NCBI RefSeq assembly: GCF_005280295.1
Contig: NZ_CP040020.1
Location: 496,001-560,000, forward strand
From: Brevibacterium sp. CS2
GTDB lineage: Bacteria; Actinomycetota; Actinomycetes; Actinomycetales; Brevibacteriaceae
Direction: 5' to 3'
Length of the DNA: 64,000 nucleotides
Positions 55,790 to 63,649 of the stretch are shown piece after piece (positions within the stretch are counted from its first letter, which is position 1; each line of letters begins with the position of its first letter). Position numbers and translations under genes: made by a program. The notes beneath the pieces were generated by a model that saw only the letters and a list, made by a program, of their open reading frames with translations, did not search any database and was not told the DNA's origin.

Positions 55790-56817
55790 CCGATGATCTC
55801 CATCGCCTGGTCGAACAGGGACACGGTGCGCTCGTGGAGCCGCCGGCCCACCGATTCCGGGGCGAGACCGGCCGAGGCGCGCGCCTGCGAGCCCTCGAGG
55901 ATCGATCCGAAGCGGAAGCACGCGAGCACGTGGTAGAAGTCGACGTCGGAGACGTCGTAGCGGCTGGTCTCGCCGTAGGCGGCGACGACCTCGTCCTTCG
56001 CCGGCCAGCCGGGCAGGGCGAGGCCGTGGGTCGAGGCGAGCAGGTGCCCGAGGTCGAGGAGCGGGTCGCCGAGCGTGCACAGCTCCCAGTCGACGATCGC
56101 GGCCACGCCCGGTTCCTCCCGGGTGAAGAGGACGTTGCCCGGGTGGCAGTCGCCGTGGATGATCCCGGCGTTGCGCGCGTCGGGCATCCGCTCGGTGAGC
56201 CAGGCCGGGATCGCCTCGACGCCGGGGTGGTCGAGTCCGGGCCAGGACTCGAACTCGCGGTAGCTCTCGAGCTGCCCGACCCAGCGGCCGGGCTGCCGGG
56301 CGAGCCAGCCGTCGGGCTTGCCGAACCCCTCGAGGCCGGCGGCCACGTGGTCGATGTTGCCGAGCTCGGCGATCGCGCGGGCGTGGGCGAGGCCCATCGC
56401 GTGCTGCCAGTCGCGGTCGGCGGCGACGTGCTCGGGCACGCCGCTCACCCCGTTGAACCCGGCCACGGAGCGCATGATGAAGAACGCGTTGCCGAGCACC
56501 TCGAGGTCGTCGCAGGCCGCGATGAACTCCGGGTGCGGCACCCTGCTGCCGCCGAGGGCTGCGAGCACGCGGGCCTCGCGGAGCATGATCTGGTCGGAGT
56601 TCTTCCGCTTGTTCACCGGCGGGCCGCGGTAGATCAGCCGCTCGTCGTTCCAGGTGAAGCCCAGCAGCACGTTCTGGGTGCCGCCGGTGAGGAAGTCCGG
56701 GTCGGAGATCTCGCCGGTACCGATCCGCTCGCGCAGCCAGGCCGCGAGCGTGTCGAGCTCGATCCCGGCCTGGCGCGCGTGCTCGGCGGCGACCGCGGCG
56801 TCGTCGACCTCGCTCAC
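55786..56817 (-). CDS. APH-superfamily phosphotransferase 2 (LvaA/ACAD10-11 kinase-like)
   Basis: A 343-residue kinase of the aminoglycoside/choline-kinase fold: FLTGGTQNVLLGF (nucleotide loop), LREARVLAAL, catalytic IIHGDCHPGNVLF (Brenner motif with Asp and Asn) and AIVDWELCTLGDPLLDLG (metal-binding DxE). Together with the ACAD immediately upstream in the operon it reproduces, as separate genes, the kinase plus dehydrogenase domains fused in mammalian ACAD10/11. A phosphorylated 4-hydroxyacyl-CoA is the likely product. GTG start overlapping the ACAD stop by 4 bp (GTGA). Confidence 0.88.
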   Translation of the reverse strand: MSEVDDAAVAAEHARQAGIELDTLAAWLRERIGTGEISDPDFLTGGTQNVLLGFTWNDERLIYRGPPVNKRKNSDQIMLREARVLAALGGSRVPHPEFIAACDDLEVLGNAFFIMRSVAGFNGVSGVPEHVAADRDWQHAMGLAHARAIAELGNIDHVAAGLEGFGKPDGWLARQPGRWVGQLESYREFESWPGLDHPGVEAIPAWLTERMPDARNAGIIHGDCHPGNVLFTREEPGVAAIVDWELCTLGDPLLDLGHLLASTHGLALPGWPAKDEVVAAYGETSRYDVSDVDFYHVLACFRFGSILEGSQARASAGLAPESVGRRLHERTVSLFDQAMEIIG

Positions 56818-58085
56818 GAGGCCGCCTCGAGGTACTGGGCGAACTTCTTCTGCGCCTCCTCGGTGCGGGTGGGGATGTGCTCGCTGGGCACCGGGTGCGG
56901 CTCGTAGCCGCGCAGCACGCGCCGGGCCACGGTGACCTTGTGGACCTCGTCCGGGCCGTCGTAGATCCGGGCCGAACGCGCGTTGCGGTACATCTCCTCG
57001 AGCGGCAGATCACCGGTGATGCCGAGCGAGCCGTGCACCTGGATCGCCCGGTCGATGACGTTGAAGAGCACCTGGGCGCCCCAGAACTTGATGATCGCGA
57101 TGTCGGTCAGCGCTTTCTTCGTGCCGCCCTGGTCCATCTTCCACGCCGCCTGCAGGGTGAGCAGGCGGGCCGCCTCGAGCTCCGCCTTCGAGGTCGCGAC
57201 CATGTCCTGGATCATCTGCTTCTGGGAGAGCGTCGAGCCCTTGACCTCACGGGTGACGACCCGCTCGCACATCATGTCGAAGGCGCGCCTGCCCTGGCCC
57301 AGCCAGCGCATCGCGTGGTGGATGCGGCCCGGGCCGAGGCGCTTCTGGGCGAGCATGAATCCCTGCCCCTCCTCGCCGACGAGGTTGGCCGCCGGCACCC
57401 GGACGTCCTGGTAGAGGATCTCCGCGTGCCCCTTGTCGCCGGCGGCGTGCGACAGGCCCATGACCGGGATGTCGCGCAGCACATTCACGCCCGGGGTGTC
57501 GCGCGGGACGATGATCATCGAGGCGCGCTCGTGCGCCTCGGCGTCCGGGTCCGTCACGACCATGACGATGAAGAAGTCCGCGTGGGAGCCGTTCGAGGAG
57601 AACCACTTGTGGCCGTTGATGACGTACTCGTCGCCCTCGCGCACCGCACGGGTGGTGAGCATCGTCGGGTCCGCCCCGGCACCCGGCTCGGTCATCGAGA
57701 AGCAGCTGCGCAGCTCACCGGCGAGCAGCGGCTTCATCCACTTCTCCTTCTGCTCCTCGTTCGCCGCGATCGCGAGCAGCTCGGCGTTGCCGGAGTCCGG
57801 GGCGTTGTTGCCGAAGATCGACGGGGCGAAGACGCTCGCGCCGAGGATCTCGTGCATGAGGCCGAGCTTGAGCTGGCCGAAGCCGCCCCCGCCGAGCTCC
57901 GGTTCGAGGTGCGCCGCCCACAGCCCCTGGTCCTTGACCTGCTGCTTGAGACCGTCGGAGACCTGCGTGAAGGCCTCCGGGCTGAGATCGGCGACCTCGA
58001 GCGGCATGATCTCCTCGCGCACGAACGTGCGCATCCACTCGAGCTTCTTCTCGAACTCGGGCTCCGTTGAAAAGTTCCAGCTCAT
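56814..58085 (-). CDS. Acyl-CoA dehydrogenase family protein, ACAD10/11-LvaC branch
   Basis: A 423-residue ACAD-fold protein: MTEPGAGADPTMLTTRA, INGHKWFSSNGSHADFFIVM, AQKRLGPGRIHHAMRWLG, QVHGSLGITGDLPLEEMYRNAR and the C-terminal DGPDEVHKVTVARRVL. The DGPDEVH block with Asp rather than the usual catalytic Glu marks the ACAD10/11 and LvaC group, which handles 4-phosphooxy-acyl-CoAs rather than simple desaturation. It starts 1 nt after the upstream kinase stop and overlaps the downstream kinase. AAGGAGGAG lies in the end of the kinase gene. Confidence 0.92.
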   Translation of the reverse strand: MSWNFSTEPEFEKKLEWMRTFVREEIMPLEVADLSPEAFTQVSDGLKQQVKDQGLWAAHLEPELGGGGFGQLKLGLMHEILGASVFAPSIFGNNAPDSGNAELLAIAANEEQKEKWMKPLLAGELRSCFSMTEPGAGADPTMLTTRAVREGDEYVINGHKWFSSNGSHADFFIVMVVTDPDAEAHERASMIIVPRDTPGVNVLRDIPVMGLSHAAGDKGHAEILYQDVRVPAANLVGEEGQGFMLAQKRLGPGRIHHAMRWLGQGRRAFDMMCERVVTREVKGSTLSQKQMIQDMVATSKAELEAARLLTLQAAWKMDQGGTKKALTDIAIIKFWGAQVLFNVIDRAIQVHGSLGITGDLPLEEMYRNARSARIYDGPDEVHKVTVARRVLRGYEPHPVPSEHIPTRTEEAQKKFAQYLEAAS

Positions 58086-58086
58086 G

Positions 58087-59118
58087 TCAGTTCTCCTCCT
58101 TGAGAATGGTCAGCGCCTGCTTGGCGAGCTGCTCCACACCGGCGCCGGCCTCCTCGGGATCGAAATCGAGGTCACCCATCTGTCCGGTGATGAGACGGGT
58201 GTAGACGCCCTCGCGGATGCATGCGAGCTTCCACATCGCGAACGCCGCGTAGTAGTTGACGTTCGACGCGGTGATGCCCGACTGCTCCTCGTAGCGGGCG
58301 ATGAGCTCCGCCTTCGTGGGGAAGCCGTGCTCCGGCCGCGGCACCCAGATGCTCGTGTACTCGTCCGGGGTCGTGAGCATGGCGATGAAGTAGCCGAGGT
58401 CGGTGAGCACCTCGCCGATCGCGGTGAGCTCCCAGTCGACGACGGCGTTGATCGTGCCGTCGGGGGCGAAGATCATGTTGTTCGGCTTGTAGTCGCCGTG
58501 CGCGATCCCGATGAAGGAGTCCGCGGCCTCGGGCATCTCTGCGGCGAGGACGTCGTGGACCTCCCTGATCTCCGGGATGTCGCGCTGGGTGATCTGCTCG
58601 AACTGGCCGAGCCAGCGGCGCAGCTGGCGCTCGATGAGGCCGCCGGGACGGCGCAGGTCGGTCAGTCCCACGGCGTCGACGTCGACGCGGTGGATCGCGG
58701 CGAGCGTGTCGATCATCCCGAAGGCGGTGTCGCGCTTGTCCGCGTCGGGGATCCGGGCCCAGTCCTCCGGGGTGTTGATGGGGAACCCGGGGCAGTGGTC
58801 CATGAAGACGAACGGGACCTCCATGACGGCCGGGTCGTCGACGATCTCGAGGACGTTCGTCACCGGCACGTCGGTGGGTCCGAGCGCGGCCATGATGCGG
58901 CCCTCGCGGGCGACGTTGTGCGCGCTGCCGCCGGTGTGTCCGAGCGGCGGGCGGCGCAGCACCCAGCGCGGCTCCCCGTCGACCTCGACGGTGTACGTGA
59001 GATTCGAGCGGCCGATCGAGAGCACGGTGTACGTCACGTCGGCGGCGCCGAACCTGTCTTCGATCCAGCGGCCGACCGTGACCGGGTCGATCCCGGCCGG
59101 AGCAGTGGTACCGGTCAC
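58087..59118 (-). CDS. APH-superfamily phosphotransferase 1 (LvaA/ACAD10-11 kinase-like)
   Basis: A 343-residue kinase, first gene of the leftward operon. Motifs are SIGRSNLTYTVEVDG (nucleotide loop), WVLRRPPLG (ATP Lys/Arg), AREGRIMAALG, catalytic GIAHGDYKPNNMIF and AVVDWELTAIGEVLTDLGYF. Same length as phosphotransferase 2 but only distantly similar. Homologues are predicted to phosphorylate hydroxylated acyl-CoAs. A GTG start follows AGGAGG. The TetR-type operator site 2 lies 17-28 bp upstream. Confidence 0.9.
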   Translation of the reverse strand: MTGTTAPAGIDPVTVGRWIEDRFGAADVTYTVLSIGRSNLTYTVEVDGEPRWVLRRPPLGHTGGSAHNVAREGRIMAALGPTDVPVTNVLEIVDDPAVMEVPFVFMDHCPGFPINTPEDWARIPDADKRDTAFGMIDTLAAIHRVDVDAVGLTDLRRPGGLIERQLRRWLGQFEQITQRDIPEIREVHDVLAAEMPEAADSFIGIAHGDYKPNNMIFAPDGTINAVVDWELTAIGEVLTDLGYFIAMLTTPDEYTSIWVPRPEHGFPTKAELIARYEEQSGITASNVNYYAAFAMWKLACIREGVYTRLITGQMGDLDFDPEEAGAGVEQLAKQALTILKEEN

Positions 59119-59134
59119 CTTTGACCTCCTGAGT

Positions 59135-59146
59135 GAACAATCGTTC
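59135..59146. promoter_or_regulatory. TetR-type operator (site 2), between divergent kinase and CoA-transferase genes
   Basis: GAACAATCGTTC, the exact reverse complement of the core GAACGATTGTTC at 51250-51261. It is 17 bp before the kinase GTG, within or next to its promoter, and about 130 bp before the CaiB-family gene. Confidence 0.7.
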
Positions 59147-59278
59147 GAGTCTTTTGAACCGTATGGAATCCGGCGCGCAGTGTCAAGCCCCGAAACCGGG
59201 GACCGGCCTGCCGGGCCCGAGGCGCCCTGTGGGAGAATCGAACGACTCGTACCGGCTGCTCATTCAAGGATGAATCCT

Positions 59279-60448
59279 GTGACCATCGACATCACCGCAC
59301 CCAATCCCGGCCCGCTCTCCGGCGTCATCGTCGCCGATTTCTCCCGCGTGCTCGCCGGACCCTACTGCACAATGATCCTCGGCGACCTCGGCGCCACCGT
59401 CATCAAGGTCGAGAGCCCCACCGGCGACGACACCCGCGCCTGGACGCCCCCGGCGTACCAGGGCAGCGCCTGCTACTACCAGGCGGTCAACCGCAACAAG
59501 CACTCGATCGCCCTCGACTTCTCCGACGCCGACGACCTCGCCGTGGCGAAGGACATCGCCGCCCGCGCCGACGTCTTCATCCACAACTTCAAACCCGGCT
59601 CGATCGACAAGTTCGGCCTCGGGTACGACGGCGTCAAGGAGATCAACCCGGACATCATCTACGCCCACATCAGCGGCTTCGGCACCTCGGGTGCGGGGGC
59701 GGCGCTGCCCGGCTACGACGTGCTCGTGCAGGGCATGGCCGGGCTCATGGACATGAACGGCGAGGCCGACGGCGAGCCGGTGCGCTCGGGTGTGTCGATC
59801 TTCGACCTCACGACCGGGATGATGACCGCCGTGGGCATCACCTCCGCCCTGCGCCACAAGGAGCGCACCGGGGAGGGCCAGCTCATCGAGAACAACCTCA
59901 TGGCGAACGCGATCTTCACCATGGCGAACCAGTACCAGGTCGCCTCGACGACGGGGAAGCACCCGACCCGCAACGGCAAGGAGCACCCGACGATCTACCC
60001 GTACAACGCGTTCCCCACCGCCGACGGCGACCTCATCGTGGTCGCCGGCAACAACGGCCAGTTCGCCCGCCTGTGCCAGGTGCTCGGCACCCCGGAGCTG
60101 CTCACGGACGAGCGCTTCGACAACCCGGAGAAGCGCAATATCAACCGCGCCGAGCTGCGCCCGCTGCTCGAGCGGGCGCTGTCGGTCAAGGGCAAGGACG
60201 AGTGGTTCGAGCTGCTGCGCGGCGCCGGCCTGCCGTGCTCGCCGGTGCAGAACGTCAGCGAGGGCCTCGAGTCCGCGCGTGAGCTCGGCATCGACCCGAT
60301 CTGGCACACCGAGGACCCGGAGTCGATGCCGACCGTGCGCAGCTCGCTGAGCATGTCGGCCACCCCGGCGAGCTACCGCAAGGAGCCCCCGCAGCTCGGC
60401 GAGGACTCCGATGCGGTGCGCGCCTGGCTCGCCGGCACCGACAGCTGA
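59279..60448 (+). CDS. CaiB/BaiF-family (class III) CoA-transferase
   Basis: A 389-residue enzyme moving CoA between carboxylic acids. Family marks: ADFSRVLAGPYCTMILGDLGATVIKVE, NRNKHSIALDFSD, NFKPGSIDKFGLGYD and PGYDVLVQGMAGLMDMNGE, with the catalytic Asp in GYDVL; then GVSIFDLTTGM and the C-terminal CSPVQNVSEGL. It probably activates the acid whose CoA ester is processed by the divergent operon. A GTG at 59279 is preferred because CAAGGA is 8 nt upstream; the ATG at 59270 overlaps that site. Confidence 0.88.
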   Translation: MTIDITAPNPGPLSGVIVADFSRVLAGPYCTMILGDLGATVIKVESPTGDDTRAWTPPAYQGSACYYQAVNRNKHSIALDFSDADDLAVAKDIAARADVFIHNFKPGSIDKFGLGYDGVKEINPDIIYAHISGFGTSGAGAALPGYDVLVQGMAGLMDMNGEADGEPVRSGVSIFDLTTGMMTAVGITSALRHKERTGEGQLIENNLMANAIFTMANQYQVASTTGKHPTRNGKEHPTIYPYNAFPTADGDLIVVAGNNGQFARLCQVLGTPELLTDERFDNPEKRNINRAELRPLLERALSVKGKDEWFELLRGAGLPCSPVQNVSEGLESARELGIDPIWHTEDPESMPTVRSSLSMSATPASYRKEPPQLGEDSDAVRAWLAGTDS

Positions 60449-60466
60449 CCCGCGCCGCGGCCGAGG

Positions 60467-60527
60467 TGTGCCGGGACCGGCACATCACCGCCACGCCCGG
60501 CACCGCCACCATCCCTAGGCTGGCATC
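60467..60527 (+). promoter_or_regulatory. Palindrome and leaderless promoter of lipoprotein 1
   Basis: TGTGCCGGgaCCGGCACA (60467-60484) is a perfect 8-2-8 palindrome; TAGGCT (60516-60521) lies 6 nt before the ATG at 60528. The same arrangement precedes lipoprotein 2. The palindrome could be an operator or the terminator of the CoA-transferase gene 18 bp upstream. Confidence 0.6.
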
Positions 60528-62003
60528 ATGAACCGGATCCTCGTCGCCCTCGGACTGCTCCTCGCCCTGCTCGGCGGAGCCGGGTGCGGGCTCATCGACA
60601 CCCGACCGAAGTCCACCTATGCGGAGTTCGTGCAGGCGGCGTCCGCGCTCGCCGGAGTCGACTCGGTCATCGCGACCGGCTCATCCGAGTTCCAGCTCAC
60701 ACTCGACACCGGGGCGCAGGAGGCGGAGCTCGCCGATACCTCCCAGGCCCTGTTCGACCTCGTCAACGGGCACCGCTATCCGGACGGGGCGCCCACACTG
60801 AGCGTCGAGAGCGGGGTGTTCACCGGCGAGATCGGCATCATCCGCCACAGCGCCGGCCCGGGAGTGCCGCAGCCGGGCCCGCTCGCCCTCGAGCACCTGC
60901 CGTTCCTCCACGCCCTTCCTGCGGTGGAGGAGGGCACGCTCGGGGACGGCAGCGGCGCCTCGGTCCGGCTGCAGGAGGGGACCGACATGCGCACCTGGAC
61001 CAGCGACGCGGCGGCCGCCCCGCGCGAGCTCCGGCTCTCCGCCCACCGCCCGATGACCGACGACGAGATCCGGTTGCTCCCGCCGGACGATCGAGAAGCC
61101 GCGGAGACGACGGACGACGCCGCCGAGCCCGACCAGCATTCCGCCGAGCCCGAACCCCCGGACGTGTCGATCGACCTCGACCTCTCCCGACCGGATCTCC
61201 CCGCGGACCTCGCCCGGCTCCACGACGCCGTCGAGTCAGTCTCCGCGACCCTGATCGACGCCGATCTCAGCAGCATCGACACCGCCCCGGACACCGCGCT
61301 GGCCGTGCCCGCCGACAGCGACATCCCCGCGGTCCTCGCGGCGTTCGAAGCCGAGTACGGACCTGATCGGCTCGACGACGTGCGCGTCGCTTCGGCGGAG
61401 GGACTGTCCGTCGGCGGGGGCGAGGGCGACGTCGACGCGTTCTTCGAGGCCCGGGGGCTGCTCGAGGCGACCGGGGCCGAGGTGCGATCGATGGACCTCC
61501 GGCGCGACTCACTCACCGCCCGCATGCCGGATGGCGACACCCTGCGAGACGTGTCCGCTGCGGTGAGCGGCTCGGATTGGCCGCTGTCCGCCGACACCCG
61601 GCTCTCCGTCGAGCACACCTCCCACCCCGACGACTCGCCGTACTTCACCGCCGGTTCCTGGCCGGCGCACGCGGATCTGCTCGCCGCGCTGTGGGACGCC
61701 GGGTTCGACTCCGTCCGGATGTCAGCCGGCAACCAGCTCAGCGACTTCGACCTCCGCCTCTACCGCACCGAGACGCAGGACCTCACCAGCGCCGACAGCC
61801 GGGCCGCGCTCATCGACGTGCTGCGCACCACCGGCTGGGACGGCCGGGCGCAGATCTCGCTCGCGACCGGCGACCACCTCATCTTCTGGTCCGCTGCGGA
61901 CGGCGCGGCCGAGGAGCCGTACATGGCCCTCCACGGAGCCGACCGGGAGCCCACCGGCTGGGCCGCGGACTTCCTCGCCGAATGGGACGCCACCGCCGGT
62001 TGA
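60528..62003 (+). CDS. Lipoprotein 1 of a tandem paralogous pair
   Basis: A 491-residue protein with signal peptide MNRILVALGLLLALLGG and lipobox GGAGC (Cys20). The mature part has no recognised domain; it is acidic, about 470 residues, and shares with the next gene the N-terminal block (alphabetic order: a helix then ELADTSQALFDLVNGHRYPDG versus ELGDTAGELFDLVNDFRYPGG), the middle DWPLSxDTxL and PAHADLLAALWDAGFDS block, and the ending WDATAG. It is probably anchored outside the membrane. Its promoter is leaderless. Confidence 0.7.
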   Translation: MNRILVALGLLLALLGGAGCGLIDTRPKSTYAEFVQAASALAGVDSVIATGSSEFQLTLDTGAQEAELADTSQALFDLVNGHRYPDGAPTLSVESGVFTGEIGIIRHSAGPGVPQPGPLALEHLPFLHALPAVEEGTLGDGSGASVRLQEGTDMRTWTSDAAAAPRELRLSAHRPMTDDEIRLLPPDDREAAETTDDAAEPDQHSAEPEPPDVSIDLDLSRPDLPADLARLHDAVESVSATLIDADLSSIDTAPDTALAVPADSDIPAVLAAFEAEYGPDRLDDVRVASAEGLSVGGGEGDVDAFFEARGLLEATGAEVRSMDLRRDSLTARMPDGDTLRDVSAAVSGSDWPLSADTRLSVEHTSHPDDSPYFTAGSWPAHADLLAALWDAGFDSVRMSAGNQLSDFDLRLYRTETQDLTSADSRAALIDVLRTTGWDGRAQISLATGDHLIFWSAADGAAEEPYMALHGADREPTGWAADFLAEWDATAG

Positions 62004-62026
62004 GCGGCAGGCACCCGCCGCCGAGG

Positions 62027-62087
62027 TGTGCCGGACCTGGCACAGCACGGCCACACCCGGCACCCGCCCCATTCCTAGGCTGGCCTC
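62027..62087 (+). promoter_or_regulatory. Palindrome and leaderless promoter of lipoprotein 2
   Basis: TGTGCCggacctGGCACA (62027-62044) followed by TAGGCT (62076-62081) 6 nt before the ATG at 62088. About 60 bp upstream of both lipoprotein genes are alike, so promoter and gene were duplicated together. Confidence 0.6.
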
Positions 62088-63626
62088 ATGAAACGGATCA
62101 TCGTCGCCCTCGGTCTCCTCGTCACCCTCCTCGTGGCGTCCGGCTGCTCCGTGCTCGAGCGGTTCGGCCAGGGCATCTCCGATCCGCGTCCGCGCTCCTC
62201 GATCGATGCGCTGGTCGACGAGATCCGCACCCTGCCCGGCATCGCCTCGGCCACCGAGACCTCGCCCGGCACGGTCGAGGCGGACCTCCGCACCGACGCC
62301 TCGGCGGACGAGCTCGGCGACACCGCAGGGGAACTGTTCGACCTCGTCAACGACTTCCGGTATCCCGGCGGCACGCCCGAGGTCACCGCGACGAGCGGGA
62401 AGTTCACCGCGAGCGTCCCCGAGAGTCTCCCGAACACCCTGTACGACCCGCCGCCCACCGCACCGGCGCTCTCGGCGCTGCCGTACCTCCACACGCTCCC
62501 CGATGTCGCCTCCGGCCATCTTCCGGGCGGCTGGGGGATGCTCGGCGGCATGCACCCCGGCCCGCTGCGCCCGAGCTCGCGCATCGTGCTCGAACTCGAC
62601 CCGGGCACCGACATGGCCGCCTGGACCGAATCCGTCGCCGCCCGGACCCGACCCTACGAACTCGACGTCCACCGGCCGCGGACCGCGGACGAACCCGCCG
62701 ACCCCACGCCGCAGGATCTCCGCGGGGAGATGGATCGGCCGAGCGCGATCGAGTACGTCCTCGACCTCGCCGACCCCGGCACCCTCCCCGTGCTCCGCGA
62801 CACCCACCCAGCACTCGCCGGGACGGACCAGCTGCTCACGCGCGCGGAGATCAGCCCCTCGCGCAGGGACACCGCGCTGTCGATCCAGGTCCCCGCGCCC
62901 ACCGACATCGTCCCCGCCTTCGAGCACCTCGAGAACGAGCTCGGCCCGATCGGCTACGGCGAGGGCACGGAGGTCGACATGATCACCGACGACGGGCTCG
63001 CCACCAGCGAACCCGACGAGGGCTTCGAGGACCTGTTCGTCGTCATCGAGCCGATCGTCGAGCGCGGCGGCACGGTGACCGGGCTCGGCGGCGACGGGAC
63101 CGCCGCGGGGAGCACCGTGAGCGTCGGCGTGCCGGACGCCGATGCGCTGCGCGACATCGTCGACTACGCCGCGTCCGAGGACTGGCCGCTGAGCCCGGAC
63201 ACCACGCTGAAGATCGGCACGGACCCCCACTGGTCGACTTCGGTCGCCACCGTCGCCCAGTGGCCCGCGCAGGTGCCGCTGCTGTCCGGGCTGTGGGAGG
63301 CCGGCTGGGACGCCTCGACGATCGACGACCTCCGCGGCCTGTCCGGCGACGGCACACCCAGCACCTTCGACCTCGGGATCACGGTCGCCGCCCGGGACCG
63401 GACCACAGCCCACACGCAGGCCGAGCGGGAGGAGATCGTCCGGCTCCTCCGGCAGCGCGACTGGGACGGCACCGCATCGATCCGGATCAGCATCGGCGAC
63501 GAGGAACTGAGGTTCTCCAGCACCGCGGACGGCGTCGCCACCGACCTGAGCTACGAGAAGTACAGCGAGCAACCGGCCCGCTGGGAGAAGGACTTCGTCA
63601 CCGCCTGGGACGCCACCGCCGGGTGA
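62088..63626 (+). CDS. Lipoprotein 2 of a tandem paralogous pair
   Basis: A 512-residue protein with signal peptide MKRIIVALGLLVTLLVA and lipobox VASGC (Cys20). The mature part parallels lipoprotein 1 end to end but with low identity. No catalytic motif is seen; alternating short strands and helices suggest repeated alpha/beta units. It is the last gene before the leftward solute-receptor gene, with only 23 bp between stops. Confidence 0.7.
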   Translation: MKRIIVALGLLVTLLVASGCSVLERFGQGISDPRPRSSIDALVDEIRTLPGIASATETSPGTVEADLRTDASADELGDTAGELFDLVNDFRYPGGTPEVTATSGKFTASVPESLPNTLYDPPPTAPALSALPYLHTLPDVASGHLPGGWGMLGGMHPGPLRPSSRIVLELDPGTDMAAWTESVAARTRPYELDVHRPRTADEPADPTPQDLRGEMDRPSAIEYVLDLADPGTLPVLRDTHPALAGTDQLLTRAEISPSRRDTALSIQVPAPTDIVPAFEHLENELGPIGYGEGTEVDMITDDGLATSEPDEGFEDLFVVIEPIVERGGTVTGLGGDGTAAGSTVSVGVPDADALRDIVDYAASEDWPLSPDTTLKIGTDPHWSTSVATVAQWPAQVPLLSGLWEAGWDASTIDDLRGLSGDGTPSTFDLGITVAARDRTTAHTQAEREEIVRLLRQRDWDGTASIRISIGDEELRFSSTADGVATDLSYEKYSEQPARWEKDFVTAWDATAG

Positions 63627-63649
63627 GCGCGGCAGTCAGACGGCGGCAG

